A stretch of DNA of 64,000 nucleotides from Lepidodermella squamata (GCA_047495785.1 JBLDXI010000024.1:2728001-2792000), one strand, 5' to 3'; counted from the first letter of the stretch, positions 1 to 12,031 are shown. The notes: generated by a model from the sequence alone, not told the origin. Translations and numbers: made by a program.

Positions 1-4
1 TCCC

Positions 5-300
5 ATGGAACGCCTCACACCTCGGGTAAAAAGTAACATAAAATCCTGGGAAGTATTGAGTGACAAAGGTACTAGGCCTCGCTTGAAGTGAAGATAAACA
101 ACTATTAACATGAAAGGTGCGTTCGTAGAGGTTTTGGAGGAGTAAAAGACAGCATACAATATTCTTGTATAAACTTCCATCCCAGCAGAACTCGCGTATT
201 CAGGGATAAATCGAACGCAAGGTGTCGCGTAATTCTATCGCACAATGAAAACAAAAAAGAGAATAGGTACTCATAGAACGAGAACTTGTTCACGGCGATC
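5..300 (+). repeat. Duplicated upstream block of the lectin family (relic copy)
   Basis: This stretch is a diverged copy of the sequence upstream of the lectin genes at about 628-957 and 11795-12149. Shared pieces include a 'cctcacacct...ggtaa' segment, a 'gtattgagtga' segment and a core at about 208-230, 'aaatcgaacgcaaggtgtcg'. It precedes the exon-1 relic at 334-500, so the duplicated unit included its 5' flank. Confidence 0.6.
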
Positions 301-333
301 TGCTACAATAAAATAACTTCGAAGCTGGAATAA

Positions 334-500
334 ATGATATCTCTGATTAATTTTCTCCTTAATCTAATATTTTAACCAGGATTGGGTTGCCAGCCCACAA
401 TTTGCGAACTTGATGCCATTAACAATGAGTCCGATTTAAGAAGTAGAGGTCAAAATTTCCGGGAAATGATTCATCCACAAGAACACGTAACTTACTGAAA
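334..500 (+). pseudogene. Relic of lectin-family exon 1
   Basis: An ATG at 334 is followed by a short hydrophobic reading frame that hits a stop. Sequence from about 378 to 490 then aligns base by base with exon 1 of the three downstream lectin genes (the region coding EDWVARPEFANMLPSTLSP and the start of the PAN-like segment). Small substitutions and indels scatter stops through it. Nothing downstream matches the rest of exon 1 or the later exons before the next copy starts, so this is a truncated dead copy. Confidence 0.7.
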
Positions 501-829
501 GATCATTTCCTTGCTGTGTTGATTGTTCTGTTATTCTAGAATCGATAAGAATAATTATCTGAGAGTTCGTTCTTTCATGTTTTCCGTAATAATTTATTCC
601 GCATGGAAAAGTGCCGAATCGTTTCCAAGGAGCCCCTCACGCCTCAGGTAAAATTGCAACAACAACTCCAGGGAAATATCGAGTGATAAGTATACTGGGC
701 CTTGCTTCGTGTGAAGGTAAACATCTTGTAACATGGAGTTGTAAACATAGAATTAGACGAGGTGAAAAAATTGACTGCAATTTTCTTGGAGAAATTACCA
801 TCCCCGCCCGTAACTCGCACATTCTGGAA

Positions 830-852
830 AAAATCGAACGCAGGGTGTCGCG
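830..852 (+). promoter_or_regulatory. Conserved upstream core, lectin copy A
   Basis: The core 'aaatcgaacgcagggtgtcg' lies about 110-130 bases before the ATG at 958. Equivalent cores lie before the relic (208-230), copy B (about 5822-5842) and copy C (about 12032-12053). It is the best-conserved non-coding element around these genes. A promoter role is inferred from its position only. A TATA-like 'ctataaaa' at about 866 follows it in copy A but is not conserved. Confidence 0.4.
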
Positions 853-957
853 CAATTGTTTCGCGCTATAAAAACAATTAAAGGAACAGGATACTAAAAG
901 AACCAGAACTTGTTTGCTACGACTTGCTACAATAAAAGTTCTTCGACGCTGGAGTAC

Positions 958-3873
958 ATGTTAGCCTTAATTACTATCCTGATTCATCTACCAAGTCTGG
1001 CCGCAAGGCCAAATGAAGATTGGGTTGCGCGGCCGGAATTTGCGAACATGCTGCCATCAACATTGAGCCCCATTTTCGAAGTTGAGGCTAAAATATCTGG
1101 CGAGTGCTTTGTCTACTGCCAGATGAAAGACTGCGACAGCGTGGCTTACAGCATTTCATTCAAATCATGCAAACTGTATCAGCATCCGCCTAATGTAACG
1201 ACGCCCCTTCCTCCTCTAATACCAGACCCGCAATTCCAGCACCAAATGTACCACAAACGACAGTTTTGCCCACCCGACTGGGTAATGGACCCAGATAGCA
1301 ATATCTGCTATTACATGAATGGAATGAACACCATGCTCGACCGCAATTCGGCATGGAAGTATTGCGAAGAGGCCCATGGCTCAGTTCTGGTAACGTTTGA
1401 AACACCCTCACAGCGATCCTTTCTTTATTCGGTTAAGAATGAACTAATATAGTTTCTAAATCCTAAAATAACGAGGCTACTGTAATGCTCACAGGTTCTG
1501 AGAAACAGCTATAGCACTATTTCGAAGTGGTGGACTGGCTACGCTTTGTTCGATTCAAATCTTTGGAGCCGCCCTGTGGAAGAAATCAACGGTTACGTAA
1601 AACGGCGAGGCGATTGCATGGGGAATGATATAACAACGCCAGCGTGCCAATTAGTCTCAGGCCCTCAACAGTGCGCTGATCGCTGCAATCGAATATATGG
1701 CAGTCAATGTGTTGCGTTCACCTACTTGAAATTAACCAAAATGTGCTGCCTGAAGTACAGCTCTTGTGAGAACCCTGCAGCGGATCTGACATCTGAGATC
1801 TGGGTTTACGAAAAGGTTAACGCTGACCGCCCGCCAAGTTACTCTACCACCGTCCAGTGTGGCAATATTGACATGAAATCAATACCAAACACTACTTTTA
1901 AGCAGTGCAGGGATGCTTGCCAGGCAACTATGAGCTGCATTTCATTTACGTTCTACTTGGGCACTTGCTATCTGAAGTACAAGTCATGCTTCGACGTTGA
2001 CAAGACCGCAGCTGCGAATATGGTCTTCTACGAATACGGCATCACCAACCCGGGCGTCTGTCCATTCGGTCAGCGTTACAGGGACGTCTGCCTCTCCCTC
2101 CATAAAGGCTATACAACTTTTTCTGCAGCTGCTACAAGCTGCCGTAAGATGGGTGGTAAACTGATGACCCCGACAGGCACTATCAAGCACTCCCTAGTTT
2201 GGAATTACTTGAGTAGACGACTTTCGGCAAAGCGAGATGGCTGGATTGATTGGGTGGATGATGGTCACGAGGGTAACTGGACGACGATGGATGGCAGCTT
2301 GACGTTGCTCGATCCACTATACGATCGATGGCGCTGGTTGTCGGGGTGAGTTGATTAAACTTCAATCTCTAGAATCCTGAAGTATATTAACCCAGAGAGC
2401 CTAATGGCGGGACCAGTGAAAACTTCGGCATTGTATCTTATTACTATACCAATACTGTTAACGGCTATTCGATTCCTCCCATGATCGATGTCAATCCAAA
2501 CGGCGCTAGATGGCCACTTTGCGAAACGCGTAATAAGATCTATTTGCAGCTTATTATTATTATGTCACATGACAAATGCTTTTTTAAGCAATATCCATGT
2601 CTTGGCCTGATTCTTGCCGTTTCACGCCGAATGGCCGTGAATACTATGGAACTGTGTCACAAACTGTCAGTGGTGTCACTTGTCGGACTTGGGATCACGT
2701 CAACAACACCTACAGAGCTAACTGGCAAGCCTATTCAGACTGGTACTTGAGCCATTCGTACTGCCGCAATCCAGACCCGAGCCTATTCAACAACAGCGTG
2801 TGGTGTTATCGAAGCGACAATGGCCAACCTGAGGCCTGCGACGTACCCATGTGCCGTAAGTTTTCAATCTCAAGTTAGCGCGTCCCAAATAGCAAATTAG
2901 GAAGGTTGGAGTAATAGACGGTTTGGTGGAATTTGATGTCAACCATTTCCTTATTCCCCATAGTATTCTAGAGGTGAAATTTGCAGCGACTTTCTGCAAT
3001 TTTCTGCCCGCAGAGGGCTTTTATGTTAATAAAACTGCGACATGACATATTAAGTTTTTTCTAATTTAGCGCATTTTAATTTCTGAATTTTCAATACATC
3101 AATGTAAAGGACATCAGATTAGGCGGTGGGCAAGTTTAAAATGCAAGAAGGAGAATGTCGCATATAAATTCACACCATTCCCAAAATGTCAGTCCTAAAA
3201 TTCACTCGCAACCTCTGCAGCCAAACAACAATATTAACACACATCACAATCTCTTTCTCATTCTTAGCCGAGTCTGACTGGGCTAACGGGCAGATATTCA
3301 ACAGTGTCTGGTATCCTCATGCAGCCATATCGAGTTCGCCTACAGCTTCAGAAGGTTACGACTGGACCACGGAGCCGCTGACTGGGACTGCTAATGCGTT
3401 ATGCGAAATGAAGGCTGTGGACTGGTGCCCGTACTACTTCAAAGGTAGTTGCTACAAGCTGTACAGCATACCGGCGACTTATGATGAGGCAAATGCTATC
3501 TGCAAGAAAAACATGTGGCACCTGGTTTCGATCACCACCTACGACGAGCAGCAGTTTATTCAGAGTTTCACGATGAACGCTGGAAGTACGCTCAAAATCA
3601 TCAAGAGATTAGATAAGATCTCATGTTCCGAATATTTTTCTAGGAATGTATTTCGGCACGGGATTTCTGTGGATCGGACTGCGAAACTATGGGAGTATCC
3701 CATCGGCAACATGGGAGAATGGCGAGCCTGTGACTTCTCTTTACTACAACCCTGGAGAGCCGAACGGCGGTAACTCATGCACTGGTATTTGGCAGGACAA
3801 AGCTGGGCTCTGGGACGATACGCCGTGTTCTAGCAGGTGCTTTTTCATTTGCGAGACTGAACTTGGCAAATGA
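958..3873 (+). CDS. Secreted PAN / C-type lectin / kringle mosaic, copy A
   Basis: Six exons join in frame: 958-1431, 1495-2345, 2396-2529, 2589-2855, 3268-3585 and 3644-3873, giving 757 residues. Order: signal peptide (MLALITILIHLPSLAA); PAN/apple-like segment (about 30-100, CFVYCQMKDCDSVAYS); C-type lectin domain 1 (CPPDWVMDPDSNICYY onward); two Cys-rich PAN-like segments (DCMGNDITTPACQ and QCGNIDMKSIPN); lectin domain 2 with EPN in GEPNGG; a six-Cys kringle (DSCRFTPNGREYYGT to CDVPMC); and lectin domain 3 with EPN and a WDD motif, ending CFFICETELGK. The ATG at 958 is chosen because it starts the signal peptide and matches the paralogues. EPN suggests mannose-type Ca-dependent sugar binding. 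The kringle lacks an obvious lysine-binding DxD. A secreted recognition or adhesion role is inferred. Confidence 0.85.
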
Positions 3874-5820
3874 GATTGACAAAAGCGAAGAATCATTCTT
3901 CACTGGACAATCATGAGCTATAACGTTATAGATGAATGACATTTTCGTCCAGATTTCTGAAGGAATTCGACTAGGTAATTCCTTGCAGCAAAAAATGAAA
4001 TGAAAACAGGGGTATACAGATTACGTGCAGATGTATTAGGTAGAAGCCGAATATATGTTGATCAGTAGCATTCGCAGTCGACTTTGATCGCGCACAAGCA
4101 TACTTGATATACTCCAGTAATTTGTGCACGCTTTTAATCACGTAAAAAAGGCCGGGGACGACCTCCAGTTTTTTCCAAGGCAGACCTGACCTTCTCCTCT
4201 CTGTCGACGGACCGGAGCAAAGGCTAGTTCAAGTAGACTAAAATTAAGTGTGATTCTTTTCGGATTAAACTAAATTTTTCAATGATCTGCCTTAAAATAA
4301 TAATGCAATCGCGGTGTGGAAATTCAAAATGAACTCTACCCATGCTTCATCTAATAAGAGCTCTCAATTTTTGTAAAACTTTCCTTTAAACAACACCCAA
4401 AGAACTGATATCCCGATAATTTAGCATATCAATTTTTCGCCTTTACTTTTATTGACAGGAATAAGGCACAATCCGATTAGAGACAATTGGTAAAGATAAG
4501 GATGACGGCCTTTCTAAAGTCGACCATCCATGTGATAGGACAGAAAGTTTGAGAAACGGATCAGAGCTTGTCTAACAGTCATTAGTAGCCATCAGGACGC
4601 AAAGGACGGGGGTTATGAAGGACATCGTACCTCGTACCCCACAGTTCGGAAGGTCAAGGTGGAAAACACCTAACAGACCTCAGACCACAGCAGAGCCCAG
4701 AGGGGCCCTTTTGGTCATATAATTTAGGCCCAAAAATACCTCAGCTCGAGCATCCTACTTCGCGCACTGTTCGATTTTCGCTTCGACAAAGTATCATTGC
4801 GGTCTCCTTGCTGGTTGTTGAAAAGTTGAGCCAGTCGACTCAGAGGGGCTTAAGCAACACGTGAATCACAGCTGGTGAATCGCAACTGCGGTAATACATC
4901 TACGGCGAAGCCTCGAAGACGCTAACCACTCGCGGATCCCATCCATCGCCCATGAGATGAATGAAAATAATGAGGCGACCACCAGGATACGTTACCGATT
5001 TTGTCTTACCGGAGCCATGCAATGGAAAGGGCGTCCCTTGCGAGGCGATACAACCACATGAAACGCAAAAGAGGGTTCCTTTGGTACGTCGGCACTGCGC
5101 TTTTTACGCACGCGCTCGAGTGCTCTTTGAACGGGCCGAAAGTTGAGACGTGGTCACGCTGAGCGGGACGACAATTGTAGATAGCATATAGCATCTTGAC
5201 GAATGTCGCATGGGTGGTTGCCTCTCCAGTGCTGTATTAATCAATGAAATCCTCACATATACGCAACACTGTAAATTGTCATGTGGCATAGCTCACGGGT
5301 CAGACTCGTTGTTAGGGTCTCGCCGCGACTCGAAATCAATAGAAGGTACAGCGCGTTTGGGACATAAGAATGAGTCATTATTCCTATTGTGAATTGATTG
5401 CGCGCACTTCGGGATTCTTGCTGCGTAGTTAGGAATTGTTACTGCGCACGGAGGTGAGCCGATACCGATTTGACGTTTGTGCGTTGATCAATTCGCGACT
5501 GGTGTCGAAAATATGAATAAACAATTTGATCTTATTAGTGTTGAGTGTTTAATCCGACGACACTTCAACGGGCGGCTCCAAAGGTTTGAATCAGACAATG
5601 CGTTCACAACTTCGGCTAAATCGATGAATGATTTCCGCTTTGCTTATAAACGTGCAGCCATCATGGCCCGGCAAAGAAAATACTAATTTAATTATTAACC
5701 GGTTAACCATGCACGCGTTATGTTGAATGTTAAAGGACTAAACCATCTTTCTTGTTTTTTTGGCACATCCCTTCCTAAGTGGAAAGATCACACCCCTAAT
5801 TGCTATCGTATATTCAGCGA
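3874..5820. other. Spacer between lectin copies A and B
   Basis: About 1.9 kb without a supportable gene. The short open frames at 4961-5146, 5210-5392 and 5477-5686 have no recognisable domain, no family resemblance and no splice context. I found no clear terminal repeats. Confidence 0.5.
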
Positions 5821-5821
5821 T

Positions 5822-5842
5822 AAATCGATCACAAGGTGTCGA
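5822..5842 (+). promoter_or_regulatory. Conserved upstream core, lectin copy B
   Basis: The core 'aaatcgatcacaaggtgtcg' lies about 120 bases before the ATG at 5961 and matches the elements before copies A and C and the relic. A promoter function is inferred from position and conservation. Confidence 0.4.
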
Positions 5843-5960
5843 TTAGTTCGGCGCAGTTGTTGCAGCACTATCCAAAAAAAGTAGGAGAAAATCCTAAGTA
5901 ACGACTTGATTACGGGAATTAGCATCAGCTTAACTGCGTATAACTTCGAAGCTGCAAAAA

Positions 5961-8900
5961 ATGTGGAAAATTTTTGCGCTTCTCTCATATCTGCCGATTC
6001 TGGCCGCTAAGCCAAATGAGGATTGGGTTGCCAGGCCAGAATTTGCGAACATGTTGCCATCAACATTGAGCCCGATTTTCGAAGTGGAGGCAAAAATATC
6101 TGGCGAGTGCTTTGTCTACTGCCAGATAAAAGACTGCGACAGCGTGGCTTACAGCATTTCATTCAAATCATGCAAACTGTATCAACATCCACCAAATGTA
6201 ACGACACCTCTACCACCACTGAGACCTGACCTCAATTATCAGCACCAAATGTACCACAAACGACAGTTTTGCCCGCCTGATTGGGTAATGGACCCAGATA
6301 GCAACATTTGCTATTACATGAATGGAATGAACACCATGGTTGATCGCAACTCGGCATGGAAGTTTTGTGAAGAGGCACATGGGTCGACATTAATCACATT
6401 CGAGACCCCGCAACAGCGAAATTTTCTATACACGGTAAAGTTCTTCCGTCCTATTCTGTTGGTGCCCGAGCCCGCGGTCCTTAAGATGTCGATAAACCAT
6501 TCCGCGGCTTTACCATTCCGCGATCGGGCCCCTCTATAACGCGCCCGTATGCGGACGTTTCCTGAAAATTAAATTCAACTAATTTAAAGTTGGTTGAATA
6601 TGATTCTAATCTTCTTGTCGATAAGGCATTATGTAATGTTTACGAAGCATTTTTATCAATCTCTGCAGCTGTGGCAATTGAAAAGGTTTTAGGGCTAGAT
6701 TTTGGCAAGTCGTTGTATAACTGGATTTAGGCTCGTTTACATCCATTTCAAGTTCACGGGTGACTAGTAAAAAGCGGCTTTTTTAACGCGAATGAAGAAG
6801 CAGATACAAATGACTTTTTAATGGCCATTTATCTCCTTGAAATGGATAAAAATGAGCCTAAATCCGAGTTATTCAACGACGCTTTTTAATAGCTAATCGA
6901 CGTCATAATATCGCCTAGTTTCACGTTTCTAACACATTGCAACCCGAAATTTTGAAACCAACATCGAACCAACATGTTTTTAATCGTAATTATTTCAGGT
7001 ACTCCAAAGCAGCTACAGCACTATTTCGAAGTGGTGGACTGGTTATGCTTTGTTTGACTCGAACCTTTGGAGCCGCCCTGTTGAAGAGATCAACGGGTAC
7101 GTCAAGCGACGAGGCGATTGTCCGGGAAATGACATAACAACTCCAGGGTGTCAAGCAGTCTCAGGCGCTCAACAGTGCGCTGATCGCTGCAATCGAATAT
7201 ATGGCAGTCAATGCGTGGCGTTCGTTTACGTGAAATTGACCAAAATGTGCTGCATGAAGTACAGTTCTTGCGAGAACCCTGCAGCTGATCTGACATCTGA
7301 AATCTGGGTCTATGAAAAAGTTAACGCTGACCGCCCGCCAAGTTACACCACAACCCAGTGCTACGGCGGTGACCTGAAATCAATACCAGGCGTTACTTTG
7401 AAGCAGTGCATCGATGCTTGTAAGGGCATTATGAACTGTATTGCCTTTTCATACCAGTCACCGACTTGCTATTTGAAGTACAAGTCATGCTATGACATAG
7501 CTAAGACGGCAGCAACGAATGTATTCTACTATGAATTCGGCATAACTAACCCGGGTGTTTGTCCATTCGGTCAGCGTTACAGGGACGTCTGCCTCGCCCT
7601 CCATAAAGGCTATACAACTTTTTCAGCGGCAGCAACCAACTGCCGCAAAATGGGCGGAAAACTGATAACCCCAGCTGGTTTGATAAAACAATCTCTGGTT
7701 TACCAATATATCAATCGGCTGCCGACATTGAGAGATGGCTGGTGTGATTACCTGGATGATGGTCACGAGGGTAACTGGACGACGATTGATGGCAGTTTGA
7801 CGCTGCTCAACCCGCTCTACGATCGATGGCGATGGGGAAATGGGTAGCAATATTGAACTTTTGAAATTCCAAATACAGAAACCATATTGATATTAATTTA
7901 GAGAGCCTAATGGCGGGACCAATGAAAATTTTGGTGGAATTAGCTATGGATCTACTACTGTTAACGGCTATCAGATTGATCCCATTTTCGACGTCAATCC
8001 AAACGGCGCTAGATGGCCACTTTGCGAAACGCGTAATTTGACCTATTTACATCAGGTTATCATGTCATTTGACAAAATTGTTTTTCAAGCAATATCCATG
8101 TCGTGGCCTGATTCTTGCCGTTTCACCCCGAATGGCCGTGAATACTATGGAACTGTGTCGCAAACTGTTAGCGGGATGACATGTCGCACATGGGATCACG
8201 TTAACAACACCTACAGAGCTAACTGGCAAGCCTATCCAGACTGGTACCTGAGCCATTCTTACTGCCGGAACCCAGACCCGAACCTGTTCAATAACAGCGT
8301 GTGGTGTTATCGAAGCGACAACGGCCAACCAGAAGCCTGCGATGTACCCATGTGCCGTAAGTTGTCAACCATGAGTTCTAGTTATTATTTAAATAAAGAA
8401 GATAGGAAGAAACATAATTGAGGGCTTGGCAGAATTTGATGCCCACGCAGTTCAGACATTAACGTCTTACACATTTTATGCCATACGTGTATCATATGTT
8501 TAGTAGAAACTGGAGCAGACATTCTTCTGCCCAAAAAGGGGTGATGAGGGGTGAGGAACACAATAACGAAACTGTTCGAAGTTTTTCGTGTTTATGTAGT
8601 TTTTCCTTCAAATTGAAGCAAAGTTTCCATCCATTCTGAATTTACGTCTGTAGTACACAGGGTCGCCCCTTGATCGATACCATTATCAAAGATAAATCTC
8701 CCAGCTCAGCATCGCTTTCTTAACGGAAATAAGCTAATTGATATACCGATATTCATTCATAAATGACTTTCTTCACTTTCACAGCCGAGTCTGACTGGGC
8801 AAATGGTCAGATTTTCAACAGCGTCTTTTACCCACATGCTGCCATATCGAGTTCGCCAACGGCTTCAGACGGCTACGAGTGGACCACAGAGCCATTGGCT

Positions 8901-9395
8901 GGTTCTGCAAATGCCTTGTGTAAAATGAAGGCTGACGATTGGTGCCCGTACTACTTTAAAGGCAGCTGTTACAAGATATACAACGTTCTGGCAACTTACG
9001 ATGAGGCCAGCGCAATATGCAAGAAAAACAAGTGGCACCTTGTTTCGATCACCACCTACGACGAGCAGCAGTTTATTCGGAGTTTCACAATGTCAGCAGG
9101 AAGTGAGTTATTATGTCTGTAAACCGACATCAGCATAGTTTTATGTAAAAATTCGCCGACAGGAACTTATTTCAATCCGGATGTTTTTTGGATTGGAATG
9201 CGAAATTCAGCAAGCGTTCCATATTCAACTTGGGACAACGGCGAGGCAACAACGGTTGTTTACTATGAACCAGGCGAGCCTAATGACGGTGGCACTTCTT
9301 GCGCTGGCATTTGGCAGAGCAGAACCGGCTATTGGATCGATCTTTCTTGTGCAACGAGGTACTTCTTCATTTGTGAAACTGAGATCGGCAAATGA
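5961..9395 (+). CDS. Secreted PAN / C-type lectin / kringle mosaic, copy B
   Basis: Six exons: 5961-6434, 6999-7843, 7902-8032, 8090-8356, 8785-9102 and 9163-9395, giving 755 residues with the same intron phases as copy A. The signal peptide is MWKIFALLSYLPILAA. Domain order is the same: PAN-like, C-type lectin 1, two PAN-like segments, lectin 2 (GEPNGGTNENFG), kringle (six Cys, CRNPDPN and VWCYRSDN), lectin 3 (GEPNDGG, then WID where copy A has WDD). No internal stop is present. Intron 1 is long (about 560 bases) and holds a foldback element at 6707-6884. The PAN-like segments and the last exon differ most from copy A, while exon 1 and the kringle are the most alike, a pattern compatible with local diversification of binding surfaces. 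Confidence 0.85.
6707..6884. mobile_element. Foldback (MITE-like) element in intron 1 of lectin copy B
   Basis: Imperfect inverted repeats of about 45 bases bound a 178-base segment. The left arm runs from 'aagtcgttgtataact' through 'tttaggctcg' to 'atccatttcaag', and the right arm is its reverse complement ending 'attcaacgacgctt'. The other two intact lectin copies have short first introns without it, so it is an insertion. No coding capacity. Confidence 0.6.
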
Positions 9396-9686
9396 GATCT
9401 CGTTACAAGCAAAGGAAACTTTTACTTATTCACGACTTATGTTAGCTAAACTTGCTGAAAAATATGAGCTGGAAGTATCTCTTTCTGTTGCTTTTATGAA
9501 GGAATGAGCCAACCAATGAAATTAATTCCTGATCAATAATTCAAATCTCAAAAATAAAGTGATGAGATAAATACCCGATTAGGGTGAATATTAAGTAAAA
9601 AAGAGAGCGACCGTAGGTTGCTTCTAACAACAACTTTATTACCACTGTCGGCCTTCCGCCTTTGACAGTTGACGGAGAACACCCCG

Positions 9687-9756
9687 TTTTTTAAGCGGGG
9701 ACTCATATCCTCCTTGATGCATTTTTTAAGCGGGCACTCATATCCTCCTTGACGTA
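9687..9756. repeat. Two-copy 35-base tandem repeat inside the left arm
   Basis: Two adjacent units of about 35 bases share 'ttttttaagcggg' followed by 'actcatatcctccttga'. They lie in the segment present only in the left arm. Confidence 0.65.
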
Positions 9757-9820
9757 CGGACACACGTAACGAAGACGACCCACGACAACGGGGTGTTCCC
9801 CGTCATTTTTAATTTTAAGC

Positions 9821-9854
9821 GACGTTCCGGCCCTTGCGCGGACCATCATCAGGC
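9821..9854 (-). ncRNA. Hammerhead-ribozyme-like motif, left arm
   Basis: Read on the minus strand, the segment has CTGATGA, a short GC-rich hairpin (ggtcc / gggcc around a small loop), then GGAACGTC. This is the layout of the small hammerhead motifs known in Penelope-like elements (CUGAUGA, stem II, GAAAC, GUC). The second core box reads GGAA rather than the expected GAAA, so a core purine appears changed and activity is doubtful. Confidence 0.4.
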
Positions 9855-9929
9855 TATAACAAAGAAAAAGCATAACAAGAATTAGTACAGTAAAAGGACG
9901 AAATCACAACAAAGAATCAGGATAAAATA

Positions 9930-11013
9930 TCAAAATAGTTTCAATTTTATGGAGTCGGACTGCACGTTGAGGCTCACAGCAATCTTCGTTTTCTTAATGA
10001 GTAAGCTCTCGTGCACCAAGCTGTCCCATCTGTTACGACACTTGCGTAACACCCTTAAATGGGCATGAATATTGAAGCTATTCGGCAGTTTGTGAGTGGC
10101 CAGATGTTTGCCAATTGAGCTTGACAAAAGTTTATGTTCCTCGACCCGTTGATGCAGGTGCCGTGAAGTCATACCGACGTAGCCAGCGTCGCACTGGCCA
10201 CATGAGAATTTGTACACGACACACTGGCGGTTGACGAGTTCAGGCTTGGTTTCCTTAGCTCCAAAATGCTCGGCGATCTTTCGGCTAGTGAACATGGCTT
10301 GAACAGCCACCTGGAGTTTTCCGGAGAGGTCATTCAATCTTGATGTGACCTGTCGCGCACATTTCTCGTCCTTGTATGGTATGACGAAGCGTACTGGCTC
10401 TGATTTCGCAACCTCAGTCGGAATCCCACGAGGGTAGACCTTGTCGACGAACGAAGCCAACAGTCTTTCGAACATCACCGAAGGGTATTGTAGATTTAGG
10501 AAGATTTTTCGCAGATGATCAACTTCCTTGTTGAATCCAAGCCAGTCACTGTTGAGTCGGTAGGCACGGTACAGCATGGTTTTGATTAGGCATTTTTGTA
10601 CTTCATGTCAGTGTGGCTGTGGGAGTGGAGAAGGAGCCCAGTATCGGTGGGCTTGTGGTATACTTCGGTCTTCAAGACTAATCCGGACGTTTTTACGAGG
10701 GCACCGCAGAAGGCAATCTGATTATTCTGCTCGATCTCCATGGTGAACTGCACTGACGGATGGAGCCCATTGAGTACATCAAGGAATTGGTTCGCAGCCG
10801 CGATGCCAGGCATGATTGTAAGAGTATCATCGACAAAGCGACGGTAAACCTGGGCAGCTTCTTGCTCCTGGTCCAGCATGCACATGAGAAGGCATTGGCC
10901 ATCAGTGGCCCCAGCGGCGAGCCCATCGCAACCCCTTCGACCTGCATATACAGTGAACCGTTGTAAGTGAAAACGAAGATTGCTGTGAGCCTCAACGTGC
11001 AGTCCGACTCCAT
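9930..11013 (-). pseudogene. Penelope-like reverse transcriptase / GIY-YIG endonuclease remnant
   Basis: Three overlapping minus frames make one broken protein. 11013-10693 gives the RT segment GVAMGSPLGPLMANAF. After a frameshift near 10880, 10885-10586 gives YRRFVDDTLTIMPG (the FVDD catalytic box) and CGALVKTSGLVLKTEVYHKPTDTG. After another break near 10580, 10577-9930 gives a C-terminal part with CVVYKFSCGQCDAGYVGMTS, a GIY-YIG-like endonuclease core with a CxxC pair. The N-terminal fingers and upstream RT motifs are missing because the element ends in its inverted arm. Two frameshifts make it inactive. Confidence 0.8.
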
Positions 11014-11203
11014 AAAATTGAAACTATTTTGATATTTTATCCTGATTCTTTGTTGTGATTTCGTCCTTTTACTGTACTAATTCTTGTTATGCTTTTTCTT
11101 TGTTATAGCCTGATGATGGTCCGCGCAAGGGCCGGAACGTCGCTCAAAATTAAAAATAAAGTTGTTGTTAGAAGCAACCTGCGGTCGCTCTCTTTTTTAC
11201 TTA
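10967..11203. repeat. Right inverted arm of the Penelope-like element
   Basis: This is the reverse complement of the inner left arm plus its outer 49 bases. It includes the end of the element's own reading frame and 3' flank, joined head-on to the truncated RT. Confidence 0.8.
11109..11141 (+). ncRNA. Hammerhead-ribozyme-like motif, right arm
   Basis: This is the plus-strand twin of the motif at 9821-9854, identical through CTGATGA, the GC-rich hairpin and GGAACGTC. The same altered purine box is present in both arms. Confidence 0.4.
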
Positions 11204-11790
11204 TTATGCTACTAAATTATACTTCAATTTGGCTAGCTATGAGTAATTCCTGCATGCGCTCGACCCCTTAAGGGTCCCTAAAAATGCAAAAAAGTACATC
11301 AGGGTGAATTAATGATGCGTAAGCATTTCCAGAAAGACGCGGGTCCTCCGTCTAAGGAATGTGATATCGTGGAAAAATTCCACAAATTGAGTGAATGTCT
11401 GCTAACAAATTTCGGTCAAAACGTCTTGCACATACTTTACTTCTTCATTTGTTAGAATGAGATTGGCAGATGAAATATTAGATTGGGAAGATCAGCAAGC
11501 GGGAACATGCTAAGAATTGATGAAGCCCCTTTAACAGACCAAAAGACACGTGGCATTACTTATTAGGTATTGTTGCAAAAAATTGGTTAACAGAAATACT
11601 GGCAGCTTCCGTATACGACCTTTTCCGTATTCGATAATAGGAATAATAATATGTTGTTTCAATTTAGCATTTCATGTCAATTTGAATAAAGCTTTTTTAT
11701 CAGGCACGCCAAATATTAAGATTCATGTATGTCTTATAAATTTCACTGGAATTATAATAGCTCATTCTAACGATCTAGTTCTGTCGTTTT
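11204..11790. other. Spacer before lectin copy C
   Basis: No supportable gene. A fragment at about 11436-11480 ('cttcttcatttgttagaatgagattggcag') resembles the 3' end of the last lectin exon (coding FFICETEIGK), suggesting a scrap of another duplicated copy. Confidence 0.4.
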
Positions 11791-12031
11791 CTAGCGGCGC
11801 CTCACACCTTAGGTAAGAAGAAACATAGATCTCCCGGGAGATATCGAGTGATATGTGTACTTCATGTGAAGATAAACAACATGTAACGTAAAAAACTAGC
11901 TAGTCTTAGGTGGAAAAGTAGAAACATTCTGCAAACTGATTGGATTGTATTTATAGGTTGAGAATCTTGAGGACAGTGATATAATATTCCAGAGAAACGT
12001 TGATCCCTGTCTAACTCTCTTATCCAGCGAA

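Larger units (their letters stand above)
9592..10010. repeat. Left inverted arm of the Penelope-like element
   Basis: The outer part (9592-9640, starting 'taagtaaaaaagagagcgac') and inner part (about 9808-10010) are reverse complements of about 10967-11203. The two arms differ at only a few bases, for example 'ccgtagg' against 'ccgcagg', so they are recent or homogenised copies. Confidence 0.8.
9592..11203 (-). mobile_element. Truncated Penelope-like retroelement with inverted end copy
   Basis: The minus strand carries a broken reverse transcriptase and a GIY-YIG-type endonuclease region (see 9930-11013), which together are diagnostic of Penelope-like elements. Beyond the C-terminus lies a 3' flank down to 9592. 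A second, inverted copy of the same 3' end (end of the ORF plus flank) follows at about 10967-11203, so the element has long inverted arms. This fits the inverted pseudo-LTR arrangements known for Penelope elements. The left arm holds about 155 extra bases (about 9645-9800) missing from the right arm. Confidence 0.8.

Noticed and set aside
4961-5686. Several 60-70-codon frames between lectin copies A and B
   Set aside because: No domain, no splice context and no paralogue; expected by chance.
10760-10966. Plus-strand frame within the Penelope-like element
   Set aside because: Antisense shadow of the reverse transcriptase coding strand.
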